Part shown: positions 11,600 through 22,779 of the stretch, one piece after another | How positions within the stretch are numbered: position 1 is the stretch's first letter | Layout: each line of letters starts with the position of its first letter | Assembly: GCA_019321725.1 (NCBI GenBank) | Contig: CM033121.1 | Location: 12,028,001 to 12,092,000 of the forward strand | Length of the DNA: 64,000 nt | DNA from: Paulownia fortunei | Lineage: Eukaryota > Streptophyta > Magnoliopsida > Lamiales > Paulowniaceae | Reading direction: 5' to 3' | The notes under the pieces: generated by a model | The model's database searches: none | The model's input: only the letters and a program-made list of their open reading frames with translations | What the model was told of the DNA's origin: nothing | Made by a program: the position numbers and the translations under genes

Positions 11600-12150
11600 G
11601 TCACATTAACTTAGTTCTGACTGTCTTTCTTTAAAAGTTGGCAATCTTTCGCCTTGTGGTTTGACTTGTCACAATTGTATCAATTACCCTTGAACAACTT
11701 AACATTCTAGTCCTTAGACGATCCAGGATGTTTTTCTTTTAATTCTTTTTTGATTTAGAATCCACAACCAAGTTAGCCTTAGCCTCCATCCAGTTAACAG
11801 AAGTCTTCTTTTCTTTTCTAAAATCCTATTATCTTCCTCTATATGAAGAGGAACAATCAGATTCTCCACCGTTATCTCTTTGAGCTTATGTTTGAGATAG
11901 TTTTTGTAATCTTTTTATGGTGGAGGTAACTTCTCAATAAGAGCAGCAATTTGTAAATATTCGCTTAGTATTATCGCCTCAATTGCAAATTTGTATTTCT
12001 TGCACCCGGCTGATTCAGTCTTGTTGTCAACAATTTTGTAGTTGAGGAATTGCCGATGATAAATTTCTGTCTCCCAGCATTTTTCATCTTGTATTTCTTG
12101 TCAAAGGAGTCCCGTAATTCTTCTGCCCAAAGTCTCATCTTGCTTGATGG
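11600..12150 (-). pseudogene. gag relic of copia element G
   Basis: Copia gag, spread over several frames. LRDSFDKKYKMKNAG at about 12130 and LIEKLPPP with YLKHKLKE at about 11900 fit the UBN2-type gag domain. A zinc-knuckle remnant (CDKSNHKAKDCQ) lies at about 11650-11690. There is no LTR or leader between this gag and the 3' end of the GEM-like gene on the same strand. The copia part therefore begins abruptly near 12150-12180, which points to a deletion or rearrangement rather than a clean insertion edge. Confidence 0.75.
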
Positions 12151-12185
12151 ATTGCCTGCTAGAGAAATATTGAAGTCCTTGGATG

Positions 12186-13185
12186 ATTAAGAAATCCCAT
12201 GAACCAGAAATCAAAATTGTCCTCCCGTCTCTAGGTGCACATACTTCTGTGCTGGATTTTTCACATTTTCACACTCATGGGCTCTCTTTATTTTTCTTAG
12301 GGGGATCATGACCAGCATATAGAGGTTAATTTGCAAAATTTCAATTGCCATCTTGTGCTGAAAACATAAGTTACAGAACTGGGTCCCAAACATTGAACTG
12401 ATCAACGCAGATTATGTATTTTAATGTACCTTATACTGTACTTTTAGCAGTTTTCCAATGGGAGAAGAGATTTTGATGCATCTCTCACTGCAGAAGGCAA
12501 CTCTATTAGTGGAAACAAAGAGAAGTCCTGCTATCGGCCCTGCTGTTGTTGATAAATAACACTGAGAAGCCTTTAACAGTTTTTCGTCATCTCTGGTGTT
12601 GAATTTCTGCTTGAACACTTTCTCCACTCCACCCATCTGGAGGATTCTTGCACCAAAGCTCAATTTTCCTTTCACTGTTTCTCTTAACTTGGGTCCTAAT
12701 CTCACTGCAGGAATCATGAATAATACTATATCAAAACATTGATATGTGATCATAGGACTTCTTGTGTTTTCTGTAACTTTTTTGAGTATTTACCATGCTC
12801 TCGGATTCCTTGAGTTAGAAGGTCCATTCTTTCACCGAGCTTGATCATCTTAGCGATTACTGAATCTCCTCTACCTGCATTTCCATCAAAATTGCATAAG
12901 TGAAGATTCAGACTTCTATTTAGCAATGAAGCTGTGAATTCTTGATCGGGACTAATCAAGAATGAAGGGCTTACCAGGTCTGGAATAATGATTGGAAGGA
13001 GAAGGCAGAAGTTGGTATTGGGCAGCAGGACCAGGTAAAAGTTCTTTTGAAGTGTTCTTAATGGAGAACGCATACGGTCCTGAGTTGATTGGAATCCCAA
13101 TGGCATGTTCCTTGTGCACATTTCTCTTCCCAAATCTTGATCTGCTGTGTTGTAGTTCCATTCTGCTTCCTTGCTTTTGTTGCAT
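12186..13185 (-). pseudogene. GEM-like GRAM-domain protein gene, four exons, damaged 3' part
   Basis: The only host gene seen. GEM-like proteins are plant GRAM-domain proteins, some of them ABA-responsive. The GRAM fold is a PH-like lipid or protein-binding domain. Deduced exons on the minus strand are 13185-12975, 12874-12794, 12704-12430 and from 12357 (or 12312). The first three join in frame with GT...AG introns of 100 and 89 bp, giving 189 residues. Family motifs are GIPINSG near the N-terminus, GERMDLLTQGIREH, VKGKLSFGARILQMGGVEK, CYLSTTAGPIAGLLF, VAFCSER, then IPLRKIKRA, ENVKNPAQKY and FWFMGFL. The usual third acceptor at 12313 reads TG instead of AG. The nearest good AG (12358) would add about 15 residues in frame. 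An extra base at about 12222-12226 shifts the frame, so translation stops at 12211 before the FWFMGF motif. It is probably a pseudogene or a C-terminally truncated allele. Copia gag abuts its end. Confidence 0.8.
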
Positions 13186-13259
13186 TCAAATGAAATGAAA
13201 AGCTTTAGAATATTCAGCTCTGAGGACCAGTCCTTAACAGAAACTTGCTGTGATACAAG

Positions 13260-13292
13260 CCTGTTTCCTTACTCTATATATAAGGAAACAGG
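13260..13292 (-). promoter_or_regulatory. TATA-box region of the GEM-like gene inside a perfect inverted repeat
   Basis: On the minus strand a TATATATAGAG-type box lies about 90 bp upstream of the ATG at 13185, a plausible core-promoter distance. Two perfect 11-base arms enclose it: CCTGTTTCCTT at 13260-13270 and AAGGAAACAGG at 13282-13292. Promoter activity is inferred from position only. Confidence 0.5.
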
Positions 13293-14138
13293 AGTAATTG
13301 TTTGATCTCAACTTTTTTAGCTGCATAAGTCAGCTTTGGGTCATCAAAAACTAAAGGTGAAGAAGATATGAGCTTCTGAATAGATATGCTAAAGAACATG
13401 GAAGACCTCCCTCGCCGCCTGTTCTTCCTTGCTTAGAATCCATTCTTGAAAAAAATGTACTACAAAATGTTCTTGCTTAAGAGGGATGAGGAGAGGAGAG
13501 CGTAGGTGGAGTCGTTAGGTTTGTATGATTGATTGTTGATTGTTGTGTTGAGGACCATGATGTGAAATATTTTAATGCTTTGAAGACCTTTTCTTGTTTG
13601 AGTTTTTTAAAAGATAAATTCTGTGTAATGTTAACAACTATTTTATTATTTACTATATACTATCGACTCTAGCAGGCTGTATTTGGAAACTTTTTTCCCC
13701 ACAGCAATTGTATGTTTACTTTTAGTACTATATGCATTTTCGTTAATTGCTATATATGTGCCACGTCTATTAACCCTCTACATGTTCGAAATATATTGAA
13801 ATGTTGCATGAATAAATCAGTTTTTAGTAATGCTAAATTAGTTTATAACCTTATATGCTTACCATGTCCATCGCACAACAACTTTATGCATAATGCATGA
13901 AACGCATGAAATGGACAACATCCAAAGTGACACCACAATGTTGATGAGGGGATCAAAGATATGTCAACCAATGGTAATTCTAGTGGCACATCTGACCCAA
14001 GTGGCGAGTCTGCCAAAGGAGTCAGACTTTAGTTCAAGTTTTGGCTCTGACGGAAGATGAGTTACTTCTTCTTTAGATTTTGTACTGCAATTACTTTTAC
14101 CCAAAACAGCCCATGCATACCTGTCGCTTATAGGGCCA
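13293..14138. other. Upstream region of the GEM-like gene and unassigned spacer
   Basis: The first 250 bp probably belong to the promoter region of the GEM-like gene. From about 13560 on I see only AT-rich sequence, without a coding motif. The short frame 13712-13900 shows nothing recognisable. Confidence 0.4.
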
Positions 14139-15460
14139 AGCTTCTAGCATCCATGCCCAATGCATTATCAATGCTCTAAGAATAGACAAACGGGCATCTA
14201 TACATCTCGCTTATGGGGGCAAGATTGATTGGGAGAGCTTCTAGCATCCATACCCAATGCATTATCAATGCTCTAAGAATGGACAAACGGGGGTTCAATG
14301 CCTTGTGCAATTTGCTGAGCAGAAATGAATATTTAAGGCCTACTCGAACTACAAGAGTTGGGGTAAGGGAATATGTTGCAATATTTCTTGCAACTTTTAG
14401 CTTTTGTACTAGGCAACTCACTAGTTGTGAGCACTTTCAACATTCTTTGGAGATAATTTCACGACAAGTGAAATGAGCTTGCAAGGCATTAAACAATTTG
14501 GCGTCACAACTAATTCTCCCCCTCCCCCCAGACTTCAAAAATGTTCATCCCAAGATTTTGGCCAATCCTCAATTTTTTATCTTACTTCAAGGTTAATATG
14601 AATGTCAAAATCCTATATTTGCTCCCATTTGAACCATTTTGTTATAGCCTCCATTTATTTCTCATTTGATCTAGTTAAATATTGTTCTTATGATTAATAA
14701 GGAGTGGGATTGTGTTGGTGCAATTGTCGGTACCTTGTGCCCTGTGGGCCCTGTGCACAAAACACAATGCGTATCACTCAAGAAAATTGGGATATCAACT
14801 TAATATTCATGTATGTTTTAGCTAGTTGGGAAGGTAGTGCCAATGACTCCCGTGTACTGATGGATGCATTGACAAGGGATGCAAATTTCCCGTAGCCCCC
14901 TTAAGGTATAAACATAATTATCAGTTATCTTGATTTGTATTTCATTCTACCTTTCTCGAAGCCGATGTCAATCTCCTAAACTTATTTCTTCATTTCAATA
15001 TCAAAGATTAATACTACCTTGTGGACTCCAGATACTGAAACTTCTCGTGTTTCCTAATGCCATTTCGCAGCATAGATATCATATCAATCAGTAACGTGGG
15101 AATAACTCATAAGCACATGGGCCCAATGAGCTAGCCAACAAAATGCCACTCAAAATTGCGTAATTCCATAGAACAAAGTTTTGGTGTGCTTTAGGGTAAA
15201 TTTCCAATTTTGAAAGGCCCGACGCCTCAGTATGTGGTGTCTCGACAAGAAAAAATTATTATTGCATGTTGTGTGTTCACAGTTTCACTGGAAAATACTT
15301 TAGGGACGACCAATTCTTCATCTGGCAGATAATAGGGAGTTTGAACCTGGGCACAACAATGGTGATGAAGAATATGAACAACATTTCCCGCATGCATCGC
15401 AGTAAGATATTGATGTTCAAGCTACTTTCTATGACTCATTGGCATCAACAATGTGGGTAA
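14139..15460 (+). pseudogene. PIF/Harbinger-type transposase relic
   Basis: Remains of a HARBI1-like DDE nuclease that would cut and paste its own element with help from a Myb-like partner. In order: MDKRGFNALCNLL and VAIFLATF with FQHSLEIISRQV (14280-14476), the N-terminal part; DCVGAIVGTL at about 14708-14740, where the family has an Asp after GAI, so the first catalytic Asp is now Val; VLASWEGSANDSRVL at about 14818-14862, second Asp kept; and IEQSFGVL, then FPILKGPTPQYVVSRQEKII at about 15168-15262, keeping the Glu. Stops occur throughout and a 56-bp block is duplicated at 14139 and 14236. No terminal inverted repeats or TTA/TAA duplication were identified, so the element ends are unknown. 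Confidence 0.8.
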
Positions 15461-16639
15461 TCATGAAATGATAAGCCCCTGAACAATGTGATATTCTTTT
15501 GGATAAGAAAATGTTGAACTTATTCTCTATTCGTAGGGTGAACCATGTTATTTTTTGTATGACTATAACTAAGATTATGTAAATATGGCTATAGGATTTT
15601 CATCTCATTAAGCACGTAATATATGCTTATATTTTTCATTTTAGAGGCCTTTTAACAATGCACTCTTATTATAGTCGTCTATGGTATGTGAATCCATTTT
15701 ATTTGGATGCTATGAATTGTTTATCTTTGTGTGACATGACTTTGTTTCTAGAATAACTACCATTAATGTACTAAGTTGCTCATGTTGTCAGTTATATGGT
15801 CGTGTGTACGGCTTAGGACTAAGTCCAATAATGGAAGGTGGTTCTTCACCTTCCCACGTAGAGTTGATCACCCCAAATATTTTTGTTGGTGGATGTATGG
15901 ATGGAGAGGCATGGTGGTCATGCTAGTGCGAATCACACTATAGACTCTATGGTCACATTAGGACACAATACGCATGGCCCATCAAGTGGACCATTTATTG
16001 CTCATCCTAGTAATACCACAAATTTGTATCATGGCAATAGGATAGTCTATGCTCAAAACTTGGTTTTGGCAGTGACGAACTACACCACTGTAGTTGTGAT
16101 ATGTTATGCATTTCTTTGTTGTATGTTGATGCTATTTGTGGTCCTTATCCTGTTTACATGCCTACTTGTGAAGCTAGTATTTTTTTAGACTATATTGTTT
16201 ATGTTTATACTACATGTACGGCTCTGTAAAATGCAGGAATTTAGAAAAATGGTAGTTGTTTCATTATTTTAAAGATGTTGCGTTTGTTTGAATATTATTG
16301 GAAATAGTTGTACAACGTTAATGTAACTTCACACTATTTCGTATTTTTGTGCATCTTTCCTATTTGTGTTATATACATGCAATATAATACGACTTCTCAT
16401 ATGGCGATTATTTAATACTTGGTCATGCGGTTTTTTTATTTTTGTCATTATGGACTATATTTTTTTAGGGACAACTTTGGTACAATGAGTCAGTAGTGAT
16501 GATGGAAAGTTCCTTAACTTTTTGCCACATCACTTTGTCACTGGGGTGTGTTGGAGGATGACAAGTTCCTTAAGTGTTTGTTGGAGAAAACGATGGTTGC
16601 TCCGTTGCATGACCCACTTATTATTGACTAGGCTCCATC
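15461..16639. other. Unassigned spacer
   Basis: No gene or repeat family recognised. The 101-codon frame at 15883-16188 ends in a hydrophobic stretch, but it shows no start context or family motif. It could belong to the Harbinger element's 3' side. Confidence 0.35.
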
Positions 16640-19576
16640 AGTTTAGGAAGTTAATAAATCAATATTAAATTGAAATAAGAAGAAAATAAGGTTTATCAAT
16701 ATTGGATGTCGATGTGATATATAGGTTATAATTTTGGAAGTGTTAAATGTGTTACTAGTAAGCTTATATGGTTTGATTCCATTTCATCTAGGTATTTTAA
16801 AAGTATATATCGATAAATTGCATATTTGAGACATTGGACATAAGATAATATTATTCAAATGTGATATTACAATATTCATTTATGTATAAGATTATATAAT
16901 TTTTAAAATGGACAATTATTTAAGAATCGGATAACATTGGGTAAGAAATTAAATGAACGACTAGGAAATTAGCTTATGAATTATATGTGGGATCCTGTGG
17001 TAATTAAAATAGGAGGTAATAAAATTAATGTATAATAAGACACATTTGATCTAAACTTGAAATATGGGTGAAAGGTCAGATTTAACTACAACTTACCACC
17101 TCATGCTTGCTACCAAGCCTAAGCAAGCACCTCAAGTGCCACCTCAAACTTTCCTTCACTCTTAGCCATTTACCCACGACCTCCAACCATTTTTCAGTCA
17201 TTTTCAGGGTCAAAACTCATGTCAAAATCTCTCTAATCTGGTTCTAAGTGATTCCAAGTGATAAAAAAGGGCAAATGAAGCAAAATGAAGTAGTAATCAT
17301 GAGTAGAAGCTGAAACTGGCATAAGTGAGGTTCATCTACTATTTTTTACATCAATTTTTATATTATTTGAGGATTTTCTATTTTCTTAAGATTCTTATCC
17401 TATTCATGATGAAGTTAGAGGTTATTTATAGGGTTATTAAGCATAAAAAAATGATTTGTGGTTGCAAACACATAGTAGAACAACTAAGGGGCATAATCTG
17501 TGTATATGTTGATTTCTAGTTTATTGAGCTTGAAATCTGCAAGAAACCTTGGGTAAATTCTATATTAATTATCATGAACGTGTTTATATAGGAGTTAAAA
17601 TTATGTATTTAGTTTTGGATGGCTTGGGAATTAAAATATGGCATGACAATTAAAGAGATGCTTAGAATTGTCTCCATCGAATTTCAGATTCGGTCCTATG
17701 TGAAGGGGACTGGTTTTATATATATTATCTAAGTGTGGTGAAAATTTGGGAGTGGTTGAATATACTTAAGGGTGTCAAAACCATTAATGTCATGAAGTGT
17801 GCAAAACTGTCATGGTAGGAAAAATATGTTTCAATAAGGTGTGAAGGGAGCTGAACTTGGGATGCTATATCCATGATTTTTAGCCATTATATGACATGGT
17901 TACATTTTTTTTTATGTTAGCTAAGTATGATAAAAATTTGGAAGTGAATGAATATGTCTAAGAGTATCAAAATCATTATGCAAATTAATGTGGCATTTAG
18001 AAAATGTGAAGTTGTGAATCTATCCCATTTGGTTCATTAACATTTTCCAACATAGATGTGGTTAATTTGATCCCTAAATTTTAGGGGGATGTTATAAGTG
18101 AGGTTAGTATACATTTAAGATGTGGAACAAAGGTGCGTAGAAGGTTGTATTTGGTTATAATTTCTAAGTGGTAAGGTTGTTTAATCAAATTGAGATTCAA
18201 AATATTTATACTACATTAGGTATAATGAACTTGTTAATTGAGGATGGTGATTGATATCTTGTATTTTTATAGATTGTTTCACATCTAGGGTGGGGAGTAA
18301 TACTTAAGAAATCTAGAAGTAACACACAACCGATGAAAGGTAAGTGAAAATCCATTTGCAACTACAATGCATGAGCATAGTATTTCTTGCCTTATCTATA
18401 TTAAATGTGATCCTTGTGTCTTGATGAGTGTATTATGAGTATTATAAATATCTTATAGTGCATACATTGCTTGGATGATGGGATATGGGATCCGTTGCAT
18501 CATTGAACATGCCATTCATCAATATTTACACATGCATGTATAACACGTGCTCACAGTTGAGGTTTTACATGCATGACATTATTTTTAGAAAGAAAATATT
18601 TTGGTTGGCCACTACTAGTGTACCGAGGCCTGTGTGGCTTATTTATGTGATATTTTAGGGCACCGCGAGTATTACTTCTCGGAGGATCATAGGGTTGGAC
18701 AAGGGGTATGCCTCTGGTGGTCACGAGAGAGTGAAACACTTGACTGTGCCCTTATTGACGCCACTGGTGGGAAGACTTCTAGAGGATCACAGGGGAAGAT
18801 AGGGAGTGGACCTCTAGTGATCCCAGGAGATGACTCCCGAACTGTGTCAATCTGTTTATGGCGATGCGATTATTGATATTATTGAGAGCTCTATCTGGTA
18901 TATAGTAGGCCCAGTGGTGAAAAATAGTTTTGAATAAACTGTTTTGGTCCAGGAGCTTACATTCATGGCATGATTTCATAGAGATGCATCGCATATATAT
19001 TAGATTATCTCTTCAGCATGCATGATTTTCATTTACTGAGATTTAACTCATGTAGTTCATACATTGTAGGTAAACATGGTGATGCCTGAGACTCTAAGGC
19101 TTACTGGGCTGGTTGTTGGAGCTCCTAGTAGCTACAATCACTGTACATGGATGATGACCTGTTGGGTTGTGTTGTGGGCATATTCTAATTTTTACAATCA
19201 TTATTATTATGTAAATTGTTGTCTATATATAAAGAGTTACAAGATGCAAAATGTCCTTACTTCTTCTGAAAGTATAGGCTATTATTTTGATTTTTGAGTT
19301 TATCATATTATAACTTTGGGATGTCGTGTCCTATATAACTCTTGAAATTTTATAGTAAATAAGTTTGAGAATAGTGTGACTGTGATGGGTGTTATATTTT
19401 TTTATATAAACGATGATTTTTCTATATACAGGGTTATATGTAAGAAAACAGTTTTACTGTTTTTCAAAGTGCTACTGTTAACAAAATAATTATATATATA
19501 CACATGTACACACATGTGCTACCTTATCAAAATTATTATTATATCAATATCTATATTTAGTGGTGGGGGGTGTTAT
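16640..19576 (+). repeat. Large gypsy-type LTR-like repeat (type F), plus copy
   Basis: The left 900 bp match in reverse the segment 26090-27030. Shared blocks are the Gly-poor 'ccacctcatgcttg' block, 'ttagccattta', and the 'cgattcttaaat' region, which also occurs at 53155-53270. The right end GGGGGGTGTTATA resembles the GGGGTGTTACA end of the Tekay/Del LTRs. Inside are a duplicated block at about 17727 and 17919 and another at 18681 and 18781 (period 100). No coding capacity is visible and no adjacent primer site was found, so it may be a solo or truncated LTR. The left limit is approximate. Confidence 0.5.
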
Positions 19577-19612
19577 AGCGTGCAGACTCTTCAGGTCTTA
19601 AGGTCGAATAAG

Positions 19613-21625
19613 TGTTAGAGTAGTGCCCAACAAGCCAATTACTGACTAGCTTTTATGCTCTTATAAAAATAATCTTATTCATGATGTTTATTAACTTTAT
19701 CTTTAATTTTCTTGTCAATTAGATAAAGTCCCTAGATCATAGATAGCTATGGGGCACGGTCGTATATATATATATGACGATCATGAAATATGTCTCTATA
19801 ACTTTGATCTTAAACTTGTTTTGAGTTGGGGGTTCATTGAAATGGGATATCGATAAGCCCGATAGACTCGCATACATGATGTATGCCCGAAAAAAAGATA
19901 TCTCATTTCATAAACATTAGCATGGTGATGGTAGTGCATGTGTATGGATGCTTGTTAGAGAACAAGTACATGGAATGGCCTATGGGAAATTCTCAATGGG
20001 AAACTTAGTTTGTCGAATGAAAATTTTTAAATTACAATAGTGTATTAACTAGTCGTTAGACTTGAGGCACCATGGTGGCCTTGTGCACTATATCATGCAC
20101 TTTGATATATTTTTCAATTATATGACAATCATAAAGGATTTATGTTGGGTGTATGATCATGTATGGTGGTCAATGAGTGGTCAACAAAGAACCTATCACC
20201 TATCTAGTTGAATAGGTGAATCTCATATATTTTTATAGTCCTTGATTTTGACGACCTTGGCGAAGGTTGGATGAATACCAAACGTGGGGTTTTCTAGTGA
20301 TTTATCAAAGGATCAATGTGACTTGAAATGGGATCATAGTTATTAAGTCATAATAGGATCTTAGCTAATAATCCATGTCGTAAACTTAATCAGGAGATTA
20401 GTTGATGGAAGGATCGTATTTGCATGACACTCGTAATAGAAAGGTTCACTTGCTATTCACCTAAGACTAGGTAGTCAACATGCACTACTAGATGCTTCCC
20501 TTGATTCGCGAGGTTCTTGGAAATAAGGGAAATAAGGGATTAATTCTAAGCGAATTAAGAGATTAATTCCAAGTGAATTAATTAACTAGATTAAATAATT
20601 AAAATATTAACTTATTCATAAGTTGCAAATATTTCAAGCCTACTACTAGATAATCCCCTTAATCTAATATAACCCAAAGTGTTAGATTAAGTTAATTATA
20701 ATGATTAATTAACTTAAGCTAGAATAATTTTAAGGAGCTAAATTAATTCATCCAAATAAATAATATGATTAATTATTTAGGCCTAATAAGGACTAGGGCT
20801 CATGAGAGAGTTAATTAATTGATTGGTTCAATTAATTAACTAGACTTAAATTTAAGGAGTTAAATTAATTTAACTAATTAAAGTAATAAAATTATTTTAA
20901 TTAGGCCTAATTTGAGTAGGTGGTTTTTTTATGGAACTAAATAAATTGATTAGATCAATTAATGAAATTGAACCTTATTAATTGATGGAGATTAATTAAT
21001 TAGACTTTAATAATTAATTAAAGCCCAAACCCATAGGGTTAGAGCCCATTAGGAGTTTCAATTACAAGAACTAAAGACTTCTAATAAAAGATGGAAAATT
21101 CTTTTTCTTGGAGAGAAAGAAATAAGCAAGAGACAAGGAAGGAGAATGTTTTCTAATTAGATTAGGTAAGGGATGAGGATAAGGAAGAAAAGAGTTGGAG
21201 ACCTAATGGGATTAGGTCAAGACCACCTTGTGTGTATAAATACACAAGGAGGCGAAAATTACAAGGGAAGTGACTCAAATTTTTAGCCACCCTTCTTCCT
21301 TTCCATCTCTTGTGCTTTCTTTTATTTTCTTCTACAAGAAAAAGTTTTTCTATCAAAAAGCTCCATCCTTTTTGATCAAAGTGTAGTTATTCTAATCAAT
21401 TGTTGATTTAAGGAATATACTTCACCCCAAAATTAGATTAGAAATAAAGAGTCTAAATTCACTACCAAGGGTTTATTACTTGTGGATTTGCTCGAAGTAT
21501 AGATACCATTGGAGGGCTATGCTTGAAGCTCTTTGGTGAATTTTTTTTGAGAGATCTAAAGAAGGTGTTCGTGAGGAGCTTGAAGAATTTGAATTCCTTC
21601 ACACCCAATTAGAATCAGATTACTT
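19613..21625 (+). repeat. Repeat R2: fullest copy of the LTR-like R family (about 2.0 kb)
   Basis: It starts TGTTAGAGTAGTGCCC and matches R1 (reverse), R3 and, in its last 550 bp, the fragment at 7791-8345. An AATTAATT-rich middle is followed by a TATA-like box in the inverted repeat CCTTGTGTGTATAAATACACAAGG (about 21222-21245), then pyrimidine-rich transcribed-leader-like sequence and TTAGATTAGAAATAAAGAG. This order, U3-like then TATA then R/U5-like, is why I infer a long LTR. No primer site follows. The end is set where similarity to 7791-8345 fades. Confidence 0.6.
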
Positions 21626-21659
21626 GAAAAGTATATTTTGTGAAATTTATTCTGCTTAT

Positions 21660-21975
21660 TTTTTCCCTTGGGGAGAGGGAGGGAGTGGCTGATTTTTGCG
21701 TGCAAGAATGCTTGCAAAAATTGGCCCCTAGCATGTGTATAAATACACATGCTAAGGCCTAATCTTAATCCTATTAGGTTTGATCCTCCTTCCTATTTAT
21801 AGTAAGCCTATCTCATAAGCCTATATTCTTTGGGCTTAGACTTAATTAATGTTAATTAAGTCTAAACAAAACTCAATTTAATTAATTGATCTAATTATTT
21901 AATTAATTAGTTCTACTTAGGCTACACAATTAAATTAGGTCCAAATAAATAGTCATATTATTTAATCAAATATAT
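21660..21975 (-). repeat. R' : inverted partial copy of the R repeat, tail-to-tail with R2
   Basis: Read on the minus strand, this has the same order as R2 before and around its TATA box: an AATTAATT-rich part, 'cctaataggatta', then AGCATGTGTATTTATACACATGCT with 10-base perfect arms at 21731-21754. It is cut on its 5' side by the copia H LTR at 21982. R2 and R' form an imperfect inverted repeat with a centre of roughly 350 bp. Confidence 0.55.
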
Positions 21976-21981
21976 TAGTTT

Positions 21982-22190
21982 TGTTAGTATTGTAATATAG
22001 GGATCAACTAATTCTATATTAGGAAAAGATAGGACAACAATATTAGTGCCTAGTTTATAGGCTGATTTATAGTTTTTAATTCCTGCATAGTTAACTTCCT
22101 TATATAGGACTCTTGTATATATATCTCTCAACTAGGATGTAGCAAAATACACATACAAAATATACGAATGATTTTTTCTGTCCTAGTTTA
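21982..22190 (+). repeat. Putative 5' LTR of copia element H (about 209 bp)
   Basis: It begins TGTTAGTATTGTAATATAGG, contains a TATATAGGACTC-type core and ends near TTACTA before a degraded primer site (TGATGGTAATAATTC). A short LTR starting TGTTAG next to copia gag is usual. The exact 3' end is uncertain because no second LTR is present in the window. Confidence 0.55.
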
Positions 22191-22770
22191 CTATTGATGG
22201 TAATAATTCTTGTATATTCTCTTTGTTTCAACAACTTCTTGATGACAAACAAGGTGAAAGATCCCTTCCAGAATTCTTTGCTGCCTATAAAGGGATTATC
22301 AATGAATTTAGCGAACTCAGCCTATTTCTACTCATTTGGAGACTCAAAAGCATCAATTAGAAAACCTATTTGTATGTGGGCTTTTAGTGAATCTAAATGA
22401 TCAATATAATACTCTTAGGAGTCATTTGCTTGGGGATAGTACCATGTCTGCACTTTAGTCTATTTTCTCGTGCTTACAATCTGCTTCTCTAACCTTATCC
22501 TCCCCTGGTGTGGATCTTGAGCATTTTGCCATGGTTACACGTGGTACTGGAAAAGATAAAGGTCGTGATAAGTTATGTGAGTTTTATGGTAAACTAGGGC
22601 ATACTGTGGATCAATGTTGGATAAGCTTGGTAAGCCTAATTGGGCTACCAAAGGTGCTAAGTCGTCCAATGCCCCTAAAGCAGCTACTGTTACAATTGCT
22701 TCTAATGGATCTACTTCTTGTGCGAATATTCCTGAGGATGTTATTTAGATCTCTAAGAGCAGTATGATAG
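22191..22770 (+). pseudogene. gag relic of copia element H
   Basis: Only the C-terminal half of gag is readable, with several stops. The zinc knuckle at about 22570-22620 reads CEFYGKLGHTVDQCW. The second Cys of the CX2C pair is now Tyr, so nucleic-acid binding would be lost. A following stretch (LGKPNWATKGAKSSNAPKAA) is the usual low-complexity linker before protease. It lies directly downstream of the putative LTR and upstream of protease and integrase on the same strand. Confidence 0.65.
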
Positions 22771-22779
22771 GTTGTTTCA

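Noticed and set aside
12992..13198. 68-codon plus-strand open frame opposite GEM-like exon 1
   Set aside because: It is the antisense shadow of the exon on the minus strand and has no independent support.
15883..16188. Possible small membrane protein gene (101 codons)
   Set aside because: It has a hydrophobic C-terminus but no recognisable family, no promoter or intron evidence, and lies in decayed transposon surroundings.
16985..19580. Solo LTR with TTATA target duplication at the 16.6-19.6 kb repeat
   Set aside because: TTATA occurs before a TGTGGGATCC and in the right end, but the homologous copy at 26090-27030 shows that the repeat extends further left and starts TGTGATACCC. The putative left end is therefore internal.
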